From NCBI GenBank assembly GCA_030631415.1, contig DAOVLE010000224.1:1-8482 (forward strand): a DNA stretch of 8,482 bases. The letters run 5' to 3'. A model generated the notes under the pieces. It saw only the letters and a program-made list of their open reading frames with translations, searched no databases and was not told the origin of the DNA. Every line of letters begins with the position of its first letter. Within the stretch, counting starts at the first letter, position 1. Source of the stretch: JAAEQG01 sp023133475 (GTDB lineage Bacteria; Planctomycetota; Phycisphaerae; UBA1845). The position numbers and the translations under genes are program-made. This document shows positions 1 to 5,441 of this stretch, piece after piece.

Positions 1-33
1 ATGGCAGGTTCGGATCAACTACCGAGCGCAGGG

Positions 34-47
34 CCACGCAAGCGTGG
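34..47. repeat. Small perfect hairpin
   Basis: CCACGC at 34-39 pairs with GCGTGG at 42-47, leaving two bases between them; in practice this is a 5-bp stem with a CAAG loop. Flanking bases extend the pairing by a G-T and a G-C pair. There is no T-tract behind it, so it does not look like an intrinsic terminator. It may be another member of the dispersed repeats that fill this spacer. Confidence 0.35.
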
Positions 48-67
48 TCAGGGCGCCTGACACCACC

Positions 68-116
68 GTACCGCCGGCTTCCAGCCGGCAGGATGCCGGC
101 AGGATGCCGGCGGTAC
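68..116. repeat. GTACCGCCGGC palindrome with internal 11-nt tandem duplication
   Basis: GTACCGCCGGC at 68-78 is the exact reverse complement of GCCGGCGGTAC at 106-116, giving an 11-bp perfect stem. Between the arms the unit GCCGGCAGGAT occurs twice in tandem (84-94 and 95-105) and starts a third time at 106. The simplest reading is a dispersed hairpin element whose interior gained one 11-nt unit by slippage. GCCGGC occurs five times in the element, so several alternative stems are possible. Confidence 0.75.
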
Positions 117-174
117 AACAGACTGGACGGGTTTAGGGCCGACGCAAAAACAACCTCCCATTTTTGGCAGGGGC

Positions 175-229
175 TGTAGGGCGGGTTTTACCCGCCTTCT
201 TGGCTGCGGCGGGTGGAACCCGCCCTACA
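175..229. repeat. Palindromic repeat family A, complete copy 1
   Basis: The left arm (175-196, beginning TGTAGGGCGGGT) and right arm (208-229, ending ACCCGCCCTACA) are 22 nt each and complementary at 20 positions, separated by the 11-nt loop TTCTTGGCTGC. Each arm is itself a hairpin (GGCGGGT then ACCCGCC), so the element can fold either as one long stem or as two small stems. A second complete copy is at 3562-3620 and a half copy at 5387-5419; a related fragment starts at the stop codon of the last gene. The layout resembles REP/BIME-type elements, which are commonly mobilised by RAYT transposases. No such transposase is in this window. Confidence 0.85.
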
Positions 230-295
230 TCCATTCTCAATCCTCCACATGCGGTGAATTAGATGCGATTGCCCTGCCTGTCGGGGAAGCCCTGA

Positions 296-323
296 TTGAC
301 GGGCTGATCCATGAGGTCATAAA
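296..323 (+). promoter_or_regulatory. Candidate sigma70-like promoter for the TPR-metalloprotease gene
   Basis: TTGACG at 296-301 matches the -35 consensus at five of six positions. CATAAA at 318-323 is a weaker -10 (four of six), with a 16-nt spacer. Transcription would begin near 330, leaving a leader of roughly 57 nt before the ATG at 387. It is the best promoter-like pair seen in this spacer, but such matches occur by chance and no other evidence supports it. Confidence 0.35.
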
Positions 324-372
324 ATCGTTGTGAGAGAGACCATGCACAGGTGCCGACCAACGCAGTGAACCT

Positions 373-377
373 AAGGA
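373..377 (+). promoter_or_regulatory. Ribosome binding site deciding the gene 1 start
   Basis: AAGGA at 373-377 lies nine bases before ATG 387 but only three before an in-frame GTG at 381, which favours the ATG. A second purine-rich stretch, GGAGAGG at 411-417, lies eight bases before an in-frame ATG at 426. The start at 426 is therefore a serious alternative. Confidence 0.55.
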
Positions 378-386
378 CACGTGTTC

Positions 387-3368
387 ATGAACACGATGAC
401 ACATCTGGTTGGAGAGGGGTGGCCTATGGCTTTAGCCATGGGTAACACGAATCGCGTGGGGGATTCGCGTCCCCCACCGCTAAAGCGATGGGCCACCCAT
501 CAGCGATGGGCCACCCAAACGGCTCTGATGATGGTTTTCATCTGTGCACCGGCGCTGGCGGCTGACTCTGGAGCATCGCCGGGCACGACGATCGCAACCT
601 CGCACCCAGCAGCAACACTGCACGAGGCCCACAACCTCTACATGGAAGGATACTATGCCCTGGCTGTCGAGCAGTATGAAATGCTTGCGGCTGACCCTCG
701 GAAGAAACTCAATGCCACGCTCGGGATCGTTCGCTGCCATCTGATGTGCGGCGATTATGCCCAGGCCGGTCAGCACCTCACGGGTGTCGAGAAGGCAGGC
801 AAACGCTCTGCCGACTGGTTCGCACTGGCGGCGGAATTGGAGGCCGGCTGCGGGCAGTATGAGCAGGCCATCCAACATGCACGCCGTGCCGTCCGCCTGA
901 ACAAAGCCCACTACCGGGCGCGGTATCTGCTAGGCCAACTACTGGAAACCGTGGGGCGACGTGCCGAGGCTGTCGAAGCCTACCGTTGGTTCGATGCCCT
1001 GCTGAACCGCCGCTTTCCCCCTACCGCCGAGGCGGCCACCGAGACCGCCCGGGGATTTCATCGCTACAGCCTGCTGACCACCAACCCCAACATCAACGAC
1101 CGCACCACCTACGTGCTCCACGACCTGCTACAGGTCGCCTACATTCGGATGGATCGCAAGTGTTGGCCGGCCCGGATCGCCGCCGCCGACCTGCTCTGCT
1201 CCAAGTTCAACCTCGAGGAAGCCGGCGAGGACTACAAAGCCGCCCTGCAAATCAATAACAATCTGCCGGCAGCTTATGTGGGGCTGGGGCGTATTGCACT
1301 GGCCACGTGGGACTTCGAGGAAACCGAGCGGCGGGTCGCCTTGGCCCTACAGGTCAATCCGCGTCATGTTCCTGCGTTGAACCTGCGGGCAGAGCAGAAA
1401 ATCACCGAACGCCGCTATGCCCAAGCGGCGGCAGCATGCAAACAGGCATTGGCGATCAACCCGAACGACCTCCGAGCGTTGTCGCTTGCGGCGGGGGCAG
1501 CTATCTGCATGGGTGACCGCCAAACGAGCAAAGCCATGCAGGCTCGGGTGGAGAAGATCAACCCACAACCGGCACTGCTGCACGCGATTATGGGGGACGT
1601 GCTGGCTGGTCTGCGGCAGTACGGCGATTCGCAAGCCCACTACCTGCGGGCAATCGAATACGATCCCACCGATGCCAACATCCGCTGCGAGTTGGGCATG
1701 ATGTACATGCAGTGGGGTTATGAGAGCAAAGCCCGCGCCGCCCTTGATGCCGCCTGGGCCCTGGATGAGTTCAACGCCCGCACCAGGAACACCCTGGAAT
1801 TGCTCGAATCGCTCGAAGCCTTCGCCACCTGCGAAACCGAACACTTCATCATCCGCTACGATGCCGAGCGGGAGGCTGTGCTGCCGCACTACATGGCCGG
1901 CTTCCTGGAGGGGATTTACGACGAGATTTGCACGGACTACGCCACGTATCCAGCGGTGAAAACGATCATCGAGGTGTTCCCGACTGCCGGGGATTTCGGC
2001 GTGCGGATCACCGGCAAGCCGTGGATATTCACTGTCGGAGCCTGCACCGGGCGGGTCATCGCCTTGTCCTCGCCGCGAAATGATCCCCAACTGATCGGTT
2101 GCTACAACTGGGCTGGTGTGCTCCGCCACGAGTTCACCCACACGGTAACCCTGGCTGCCACCAACAACAGAATCCCCCACTGGTATACCGAGGGGTTGGC
2201 TGTTTCGGAGGAAGAGAGCCCGCGTAGTTTTGCGTGGCGTGTTTTATTGGCTGACCGCGTGCGGCGGGATGAACTGTTCACGCTGGAGAGCATTGATTGG
2301 GGATTCATGCGCCCCAGGCGCCGTGGTGACCGCCAGGCGGCTTACGCCCAGAGCGAATGGATGTGTGAGTATCTCGTCGGGCGTTTCGGATACGACGTGC
2401 TCAACCGCATGTTGGTTGACTACCGCGACGGTTTCACTCAACAGCAGGTATTCCCGAGGCAGACCGGGATCAGCCCCGAGCAGTTTGATACTGACTTTAA
2501 CGAGTGGGCTCGTGGGCAGGTGGCTGGTTGGGGTTTCCCGCTCGATCCGCCGGAGAGCGTGATCAAGCTGCGCGGGCTGGCATTGCTCCAGCCGAACGAT
2601 GCCGGCGTGCTTGGACGGCTGGCCAAGGCCCAACTCGACGACGACAATTATGGCAAAGCCCTGGCTGCCGCCCGCAAGGCCTTGGGCATCGATGAAAACG
2701 AAAAGACCGCCCTGCAAGTGTGCGTAGAGGCACTGGCACATCAAGCCCGGAAGCAAACCGACGCGGAGCGCAAGACCACGGAAGACGAAATGCTGCCGTT
2801 GCTCAGGCGGCTGGTGGTGATTGACCCGAGCGGCTGGACCGCACCGAAACTGCTGGCTCAAATCCTGCTACGTCGCGAGCAATACGACCAGGCCCAGAGT
2901 TGCCTCGAGCAGTTGCAACGGGACTGCCCACTGGACCCGTTTAGCTACTCGGGGTTGGCTTGTATCCACCTCGACCGCGACCAGCCCGAGCTGGCTTTGC
3001 CGCAATTGCTGGAGTTGGCCCGCCTCGACGAGCACGATGCCGACACGCCCGCCCGGATCGCCGGAATCTACACCAGCCAGGGAAAGCTGTCTCAGGCACG
3101 GCATTGGTTCCGCCAGGCGTTGTATGTCGATCCGTTCCGCCCCGCCACGCACGTCGGCTTCGCCAGGGTGCTGATGCGTCAGGGTGACACCAAGGCTGCA
3201 CTGGAGGAGTATCAGGTGCTATGTCGGTTGCAGCCGACGGTGGCCCAGCATTTCACCGACACCGCCCTGGCCTTCCAGAAGATCGGTGATACCACCCAAG
3301 CCAGGGACTATGCCCGCCGGGCGATCAAACTCGACCCCACCTCTCCAGCCGGAATGCTTGCGGAGTAA
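387..3368 (+). CDS. Exported TPR protein with central gluzincin metalloprotease domain (peptidase MA-like)
   Basis: This predicted 993-residue secreted protein is probably a zinc-dependent peptidase acting outside the cytoplasm; its substrate is unknown. The hydrophobic stretch at residues 45-58 ends in APALA-AD, a good signal peptidase I site. It follows an unusually long N-region (residues 1-44), much of it encoded by a palindromic repeat. About ten TPR-like units fill residues ~74-478. A peptidase MA-type domain spans ~479-705 and begins with the typical EHFIIRY strand. HEFTH at 581-585 supplies the HExxH zinc ligands and catalytic Glu582, and Glu602 in YTEGLA is the likely third ligand. 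About seven more TPR units follow to the C-terminus. All catalytic residues expected of a gluzincin are present, so activity is plausible. TPRs usually bind proteins, so the flanking solenoids may select substrate or partners. ATG 387 was chosen on its ribosome binding site; 426 is possible. The gene stands alone, 453 bases ahead of the ankyrin gene. Confidence 0.88.
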   Translation: MNTMTHLVGEGWPMALAMGNTNRVGDSRPPPLKRWATHQRWATQTALMMVFICAPALAADSGASPGTTIATSHPAATLHEAHNLYMEGYYALAVEQYEMLAADPRKKLNATLGIVRCHLMCGDYAQAGQHLTGVEKAGKRSADWFALAAELEAGCGQYEQAIQHARRAVRLNKAHYRARYLLGQLLETVGRRAEAVEAYRWFDALLNRRFPPTAEAATETARGFHRYSLLTTNPNINDRTTYVLHDLLQVAYIRMDRKCWPARIAAADLLCSKFNLEEAGEDYKAALQINNNLPAAYVGLGRIALATWDFEETERRVALALQVNPRHVPALNLRAEQKITERRYAQAAAACKQALAINPNDLRALSLAAGAAICMGDRQTSKAMQARVEKINPQPALLHAIMGDVLAGLRQYGDSQAHYLRAIEYDPTDANIRCELGMMYMQWGYESKARAALDAAWALDEFNARTRNTLELLESLEAFATCETEHFIIRYDAEREAVLPHYMAGFLEGIYDEICTDYATYPAVKTIIEVFPTAGDFGVRITGKPWIFTVGACTGRVIALSSPRNDPQLIGCYNWAGVLRHEFTHTVTLAATNNRIPHWYTEGLAVSEEESPRSFAWRVLLADRVRRDELFTLESIDWGFMRPRRRGDRQAAYAQSEWMCEYLVGRFGYDVLNRMLVDYRDGFTQQQVFPRQTGISPEQFDTDFNEWARGQVAGWGFPLDPPESVIKLRGLALLQPNDAGVLGRLAKAQLDDDNYGKALAAARKALGIDENEKTALQVCVEALAHQARKQTDAERKTTEDEMLPLLRRLVVIDPSGWTAPKLLAQILLRREQYDQAQSCLEQLQRDCPLDPFSYSGLACIHLDRDQPELALPQLLELARLDEHDADTPARIAGIYTSQGKLSQARHWFRQALYVDPFRPATHVGFARVLMRQGDTKAALEEYQVLCRLQPTVAQHFTDTALAFQKIGDTTQARDYARRAIKLDPTSPAGMLAE
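418..516. repeat. Palindromic repeat family C lying inside the start of gene 1
   Basis: GGTGGCCTATGGCTTTAGC at 418-436 and GCTAAAGCGATGGGCCACC at 479-497 form an inverted repeat matching at 17 of 19 positions. Between them lies a nested hairpin, TGGGGGA (457-463) and TCCCCCA (470-476). The right side carries a 15-nt direct repeat, AGCGATGGGCCACCC, at 484-498 and 502-516, which is translated as a repeated RWAT motif. The element is read in frame as about residues 11-43 of the protein, directly before the hydrophobic core of the signal peptide. Its look is that of an intergenic palindromic element and not of coding sequence. Confidence 0.75.
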
Positions 3369-3420
3369 GGCCCCGATGCGAACGAGCGATCCCGGACTTT
3401 CCACGAACGCAGAGAGCGTA

Positions 3421-3455
3421 GGGAATGGAGAATTGAGAATTGAGAATGGAGAAAA
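3421..3455. repeat. Heptanucleotide tandem repeat (GAGAATT type)
   Basis: Five 7-nt units follow without gaps: GGGAATG, GAGAATT, GAGAATT, GAGAATG, GAGAAAA. The two middle units are identical and the others differ at one to three positions. This has the form of a short tandemly repeated repetitive (STRR) sequence. A different heptamer with the same period lies behind the last gene at 8296-8337. Confidence 0.8.
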
Positions 3456-3512
3456 TGGGCGCTCGCAACGGTGCCGGGGTATTTGGCAGCGACAAGTCCG
3501 TAGCGTTTAGCG

Positions 3513-3529
3513 GCTCCCCAACGGGGAGC
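3513..3529. repeat. GC-rich 7-bp hairpin in the gap
   Basis: GCTCCCC at 3513-3519 and GGGGAGC at 3523-3529 pair perfectly around an AAC loop. The following bases are GAGAAAAC, with no T-tract, so this is not a standard intrinsic terminator even though it lies 145 bases behind gene 1. GAGAAAAC is repeated at 3530-3537 and 3540-3547. It may be part of another dispersed repeat; a role in protecting the 3' end of the gene 1 message is possible but unproven. Confidence 0.6.
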
Positions 3530-3561
3530 GAGAAAACCTGAGAAAACGGTGTAATTACAGT

Positions 3562-3620
3562 TGTAGGGCGGGTTCTACCCGCCTTTGCGGCATAGCGCGG
3601 CGGGTGGAACCCGCCCTACA
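3562..3620. repeat. Palindromic repeat family A, complete copy 2
   Basis: The left arm is 3562-3583 and the right arm 3599-3620, each 22 nt, around a 15-nt loop. The right arm is identical base for base to that of the copy at 208-229. The left arm differs from copy 1 at a single base of its TTTT centre (TTCT here). The loop TTTGCGGCATAGCGC is unlike that of copy 1 (TTCTTGGCTGC). The conservation therefore lies in the paired arms, as expected for an element kept or moved as a structure. Confidence 0.85.
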
Positions 3621-3638
3621 TCCTGCGGTGTGAGAAAT

Positions 3639-3704
3639 GCGGGCGAAACCCACCGCACCGGTTGGTGGGTTCCACCTCGCTCCGCGAGGTTCCACCCACC
3701 CTAC
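3639..3704. repeat. Palindromic repeat family B (ACCCACCGCACCGGTT type) with competing stems
   Basis: AACCCACC at 3647-3654 pairs perfectly with GGTGGGTT at 3664-3671 around the loop GCACCGGTT. The same GGTGGGT can instead pair with ACCCACC at 3694-3700 as part of a second stem (3664-3680 with 3684-3700), which has a 3-base internal mismatch. The two folds exclude each other. The core ACCCACCGCACCGGTT (3648-3663) recurs with one change at 8275-8290. It ends nine bases before the -35 box of the ankyrin promoter, so that promoter would not transcribe it. Confidence 0.7.
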
Positions 3705-3712
3705 GTCAAATC

Positions 3713-3740
3713 TTGCCAACCGCCCCCGCCGATTTACAAT
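3713..3740 (+). promoter_or_regulatory. Sigma70-like promoter of the ankyrin lipoprotein gene
   Basis: TTGCCA at 3713-3718 (five of six to the -35 consensus) and TACAAT at 3735-3740 (five of six to the -10 consensus) are separated by 16 bases. Transcription would start near 3747, giving a leader of about 75 nt before ATG 3822. It is the strongest promoter match in the window and falls in the only part of this gap not made of repeats. It probably also serves the sulfatase-like gene downstream. Confidence 0.55.
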
Positions 3741-3751
3741 GGCATCTTTGG

Positions 3752-3769
3752 GATACCGAATCCGGTATC
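3752..3769 (+). promoter_or_regulatory. Dyad just downstream of the ankyrin promoter (possible operator or leader hairpin)
   Basis: GATACCG at 3752-3758 and CGGTATC at 3763-3769 form a perfect 7-bp inverted repeat with an AATC centre. It begins about 12 bases after the -10 box, so it would cover roughly +5 to +22 of the transcript. That is a classical place for a repressor site; as RNA it would be a stem near the 5' end. It shares no sequence with the repeat families in the spacers. No regulator gene is present in the window. Confidence 0.45.
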
Positions 3770-3821
3770 ACGGTTTGAGGGTTCTGTGGGGTTCGCACGG
3801 AAACAGGCAAGGACAGGAATT

Positions 3822-5378
3822 ATGGTCTACACCGTATGGCTGATGAGGGCAACCGCGTTTCTTTGGGGCATTGTGCTACTTGGGTGCGTTGGGAAAACCA
3901 CTTCCCCATACGAGAAACCGCCGGATCGTAAAGACACACCCGCCGACGTGCAACCGGCTGAGGCGACCGAAACGCGCGATACGCAGCAACCGGAGGATCA
4001 GGCTGCAACGCCCCCGGACTCATTGTACGCCGCAGCCAAACGCGGAGACCTGCCCGCCGTCCGGAACTTTATGAAACAGGGAGCGGATGTTAATGCCCCC
4101 AATCCTGATGGATGGCTCCCGCTCCACGCCGCCGTCTACGCCGGGCACCTCCCGGTCGTCGAGTTTCTCCTGGACAACGGAACGGACATCAAAGCCAGAG
4201 GACCCATGCAGTGGACCGCGCTGCACTGGCCTGCAAAGCTGGGCAACGTAGAGATGGCCAAGCTACTGCTGGACAGAGGCGCAGACCCGAACCTCGGTGA
4301 TGAGTTCAAGAACACCCCATTGCTCGTCGCCGCTTTTGCCGGACAGTCTTACGTCGTCGAGCTGTTGCTGGACACGGGGGCGGACCTCCACGCCGCAAAC
4401 TACTTGCAGGCCACCGCATTACACGCCACCGCCAACACAGGCCACTCCAAAATCGTCGGGCTACTCCTGGACCGCGGAGCCGATATCGAAGCCAAAAACG
4501 AAAGCGGCTTCACACCACTACTCATCGCCGCGACGGCAGGGCATACGAAAACCATCGCCTTCCTCCTGGAGAAAGGTGCCGACCCCAACGTCCACACCCA
4601 CATGCAGAAGCATGCCCTCCATCTGGCGGCGGCCAACGGGCATCCCGAAACACTAGGGTTCCTGCTGGATCGCGGAGCCGAAATCGACGCAACGGACTAC
4701 TTCCAGGCAACCCCCCTGCACTTGGCTGCCGAGCACGGGCACCTTGAGGCAGTCAAACTCCTTCTGGGCAGGGGAGCCAACCCAAATGCCAGAAAAGAGG
4801 GCGAATTCACACCGCTGTTTCTGGCAGCGACCAACGGGCACGTGGCAATTGTCGAACTCTTGCTGGAAAACGGTGCGGACCTCAATGCCGGTGCAAGAGG
4901 GAACAGTCTTGCCATCCACATGGCTTGCACCACCGGGCAGATCGAGATGGTGAAGTTCCTTTTGTCCAAGGGCATGGGCATAAACGCCAAGGGCATGGAT
5001 GGCTTCACCCCGCTACATCTTGCCGCTTATGGCAAGCATCAGGAGTTATCCCGGTTCCTCCTTGAACAGGGCGCAGACCCCCGCGCCGTCAAGCACGGCG
5101 GGACCACTCCCTTGCATTGTGCGGCATTTTCCAACTCGGAAGGCATCATCAAATTCCTCCTGGATGCCGGCGCCGAGGTCAATGCGCTCGACGACATGCA
5201 ACGCACCCCTTTGTATTTGGCAGCCGATCAGGGATTCGATTCGGTGGTCAAGCTCCTGCTTGCCGGCGGCACCGATGCCACCGTGGTCAGCAAGTTCGAC
5301 AAGACTGCCCTGGAAGTTGCCCAGGCTCATGGACATGATGGCGTGGTGCGGATTCTCACTGGTCTCGATAACGAGTGA
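3822..5378 (+). CDS. Ankyrin-repeat lipoprotein, 14 repeats
   Basis: This predicted 518-residue lipoprotein probably acts as an extracytoplasmic binding scaffold; its partner is unknown. The N-terminus (residues 1-22) has one Arg, a hydrophobic stretch and the lipobox LLGC, with Cys22 as the expected lipid attachment site. A linker rich in Pro, Glu, Asp and Thr spans ~23-65. Residues 66-518 are ankyrin repeats with no other domain: 14 units, of which 2 to 13 are exactly 33 residues (95-490). The first is a capping unit and the last is cut to 28 residues. Most show the usual TPLHLAA, GH and LLLxxGAD pattern. ATG 3822 was chosen because AAGGA lies eight bases upstream (3809-3813) and the lipobox follows at once. 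The frame stays open upstream to a TTG at 3585, but that part is repeat DNA. ATG 3843 is a weaker alternative without a ribosome binding site. The next gene starts 63 bases later on the same strand. Confidence 0.88.
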   Translation: MVYTVWLMRATAFLWGIVLLGCVGKTTSPYEKPPDRKDTPADVQPAEATETRDTQQPEDQAATPPDSLYAAAKRGDLPAVRNFMKQGADVNAPNPDGWLPLHAAVYAGHLPVVEFLLDNGTDIKARGPMQWTALHWPAKLGNVEMAKLLLDRGADPNLGDEFKNTPLLVAAFAGQSYVVELLLDTGADLHAANYLQATALHATANTGHSKIVGLLLDRGADIEAKNESGFTPLLIAATAGHTKTIAFLLEKGADPNVHTHMQKHALHLAAANGHPETLGFLLDRGAEIDATDYFQATPLHLAAEHGHLEAVKLLLGRGANPNARKEGEFTPLFLAATNGHVAIVELLLENGADLNAGARGNSLAIHMACTTGQIEMVKFLLSKGMGINAKGMDGFTPLHLAAYGKHQELSRFLLEQGADPRAVKHGGTTPLHCAAFSNSEGIIKFLLDAGAEVNALDDMQRTPLYLAADQGFDSVVKLLLAGGTDATVVSKFDKTALEVAQAHGHDGVVRILTGLDNE

Positions 5379-5386
5379 GCTTTACC

Positions 5387-5419
5387 TGTAGGGCGGGTTC
5401 CACCCGCCTTCTCGGCTGC
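5387..5419. repeat. Palindromic repeat family A, half copy (left arm and loop only)
   Basis: 5387-5408 is a full left arm, beginning TGTAGGGCGGGT and ending ACCCGCC. It is followed by TTCTCGGCTGC, which matches the loop of the copy at 175-229 at 10 of 11 bases; the right arm is missing. It begins eight bases after the ankyrin stop codon. The arm still folds alone: GGCGGGT (5392-5398) with ACCCGCC (5402-5408) around TCC, a 7-bp hairpin between two probably co-transcribed genes. It could act as an mRNA-stability or partial attenuation element. Confidence 0.8.
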
Positions 5420-5441
5420 TCCAACAAAAAGGGCCTGAACA

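Larger units (their letters stand above)
1..386. other. Gene-free leader region with repeats
   Basis: No convincing gene is visible here. The first 60 bases read as a short open frame ending in TGA at 58-60 (last residues RKRGQGA), and another frame stays open to the TAG at 134-136. Neither has a recognisable motif, so the C-terminus of an upstream gene cannot be confirmed or excluded. The rest is a chain of short repeats: a hairpin at 34-47, a palindrome at 68-116 and a large palindrome at 175-229. About 65 bases of unassigned sequence then lead to a candidate promoter near 296-323 and the ribosome binding site of the first gene. Confidence 0.6.
3369..3821. other. Repeat-rich gap between the TPR-metalloprotease and ankyrin genes
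   Basis: No gene is supported in these 453 bases. In order they hold about 50 bases without structure, a heptamer tandem repeat (3421-3455), a GC-rich hairpin (3513-3529), a complete family A palindrome (3562-3620), a family B element (3639-3704), a promoter (3713-3740), a dyad (3752-3769) and the ribosome binding site of the ankyrin gene. Short open frames cross the repeats but their peptides simply translate repeat sequence. Only the last 110 or so bases look like functional upstream sequence of the next gene. Confidence 0.75.

Noticed and set aside
1..60. Start-to-stop open frame of 19 codons at the window edge
   Set aside because: The ATG is simply where the window begins. The peptide has no motif and contains a hairpin sequence, so it cannot be told from noise or from the tail of an upstream gene.
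1347..2180. Long antisense open frame (277 codons) opposite gene 1
   Set aside because: It lies wholly within the well-supported TPR-metalloprotease gene, shows no domain or motif, and is expected from GC-rich codon use on the other strand.
2244..2861. Second antisense open frame (205 codons) opposite gene 1
   Set aside because: Same reason: a shadow of the coding strand with no recognisable protein features.
3513..3529. GC-rich hairpin as the terminator of gene 1
   Set aside because: The stem is good but no T-tract follows on either strand; kept only as a hairpin of unknown role.
3585..3821. In-frame N-terminal extension of the ankyrin protein from TTG 3585
   Set aside because: The extension starts inside a family A palindrome and runs through family B and the promoter. 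It has no ribosome binding site and would bury the lipoprotein signal about 80 residues in.
3637..3843. Short open frame of 68 codons upstream of the ankyrin gene
   Set aside because: It translates the family B repeat, crosses the promoter and overlaps the ankyrin start in another frame; there is no protein signal.
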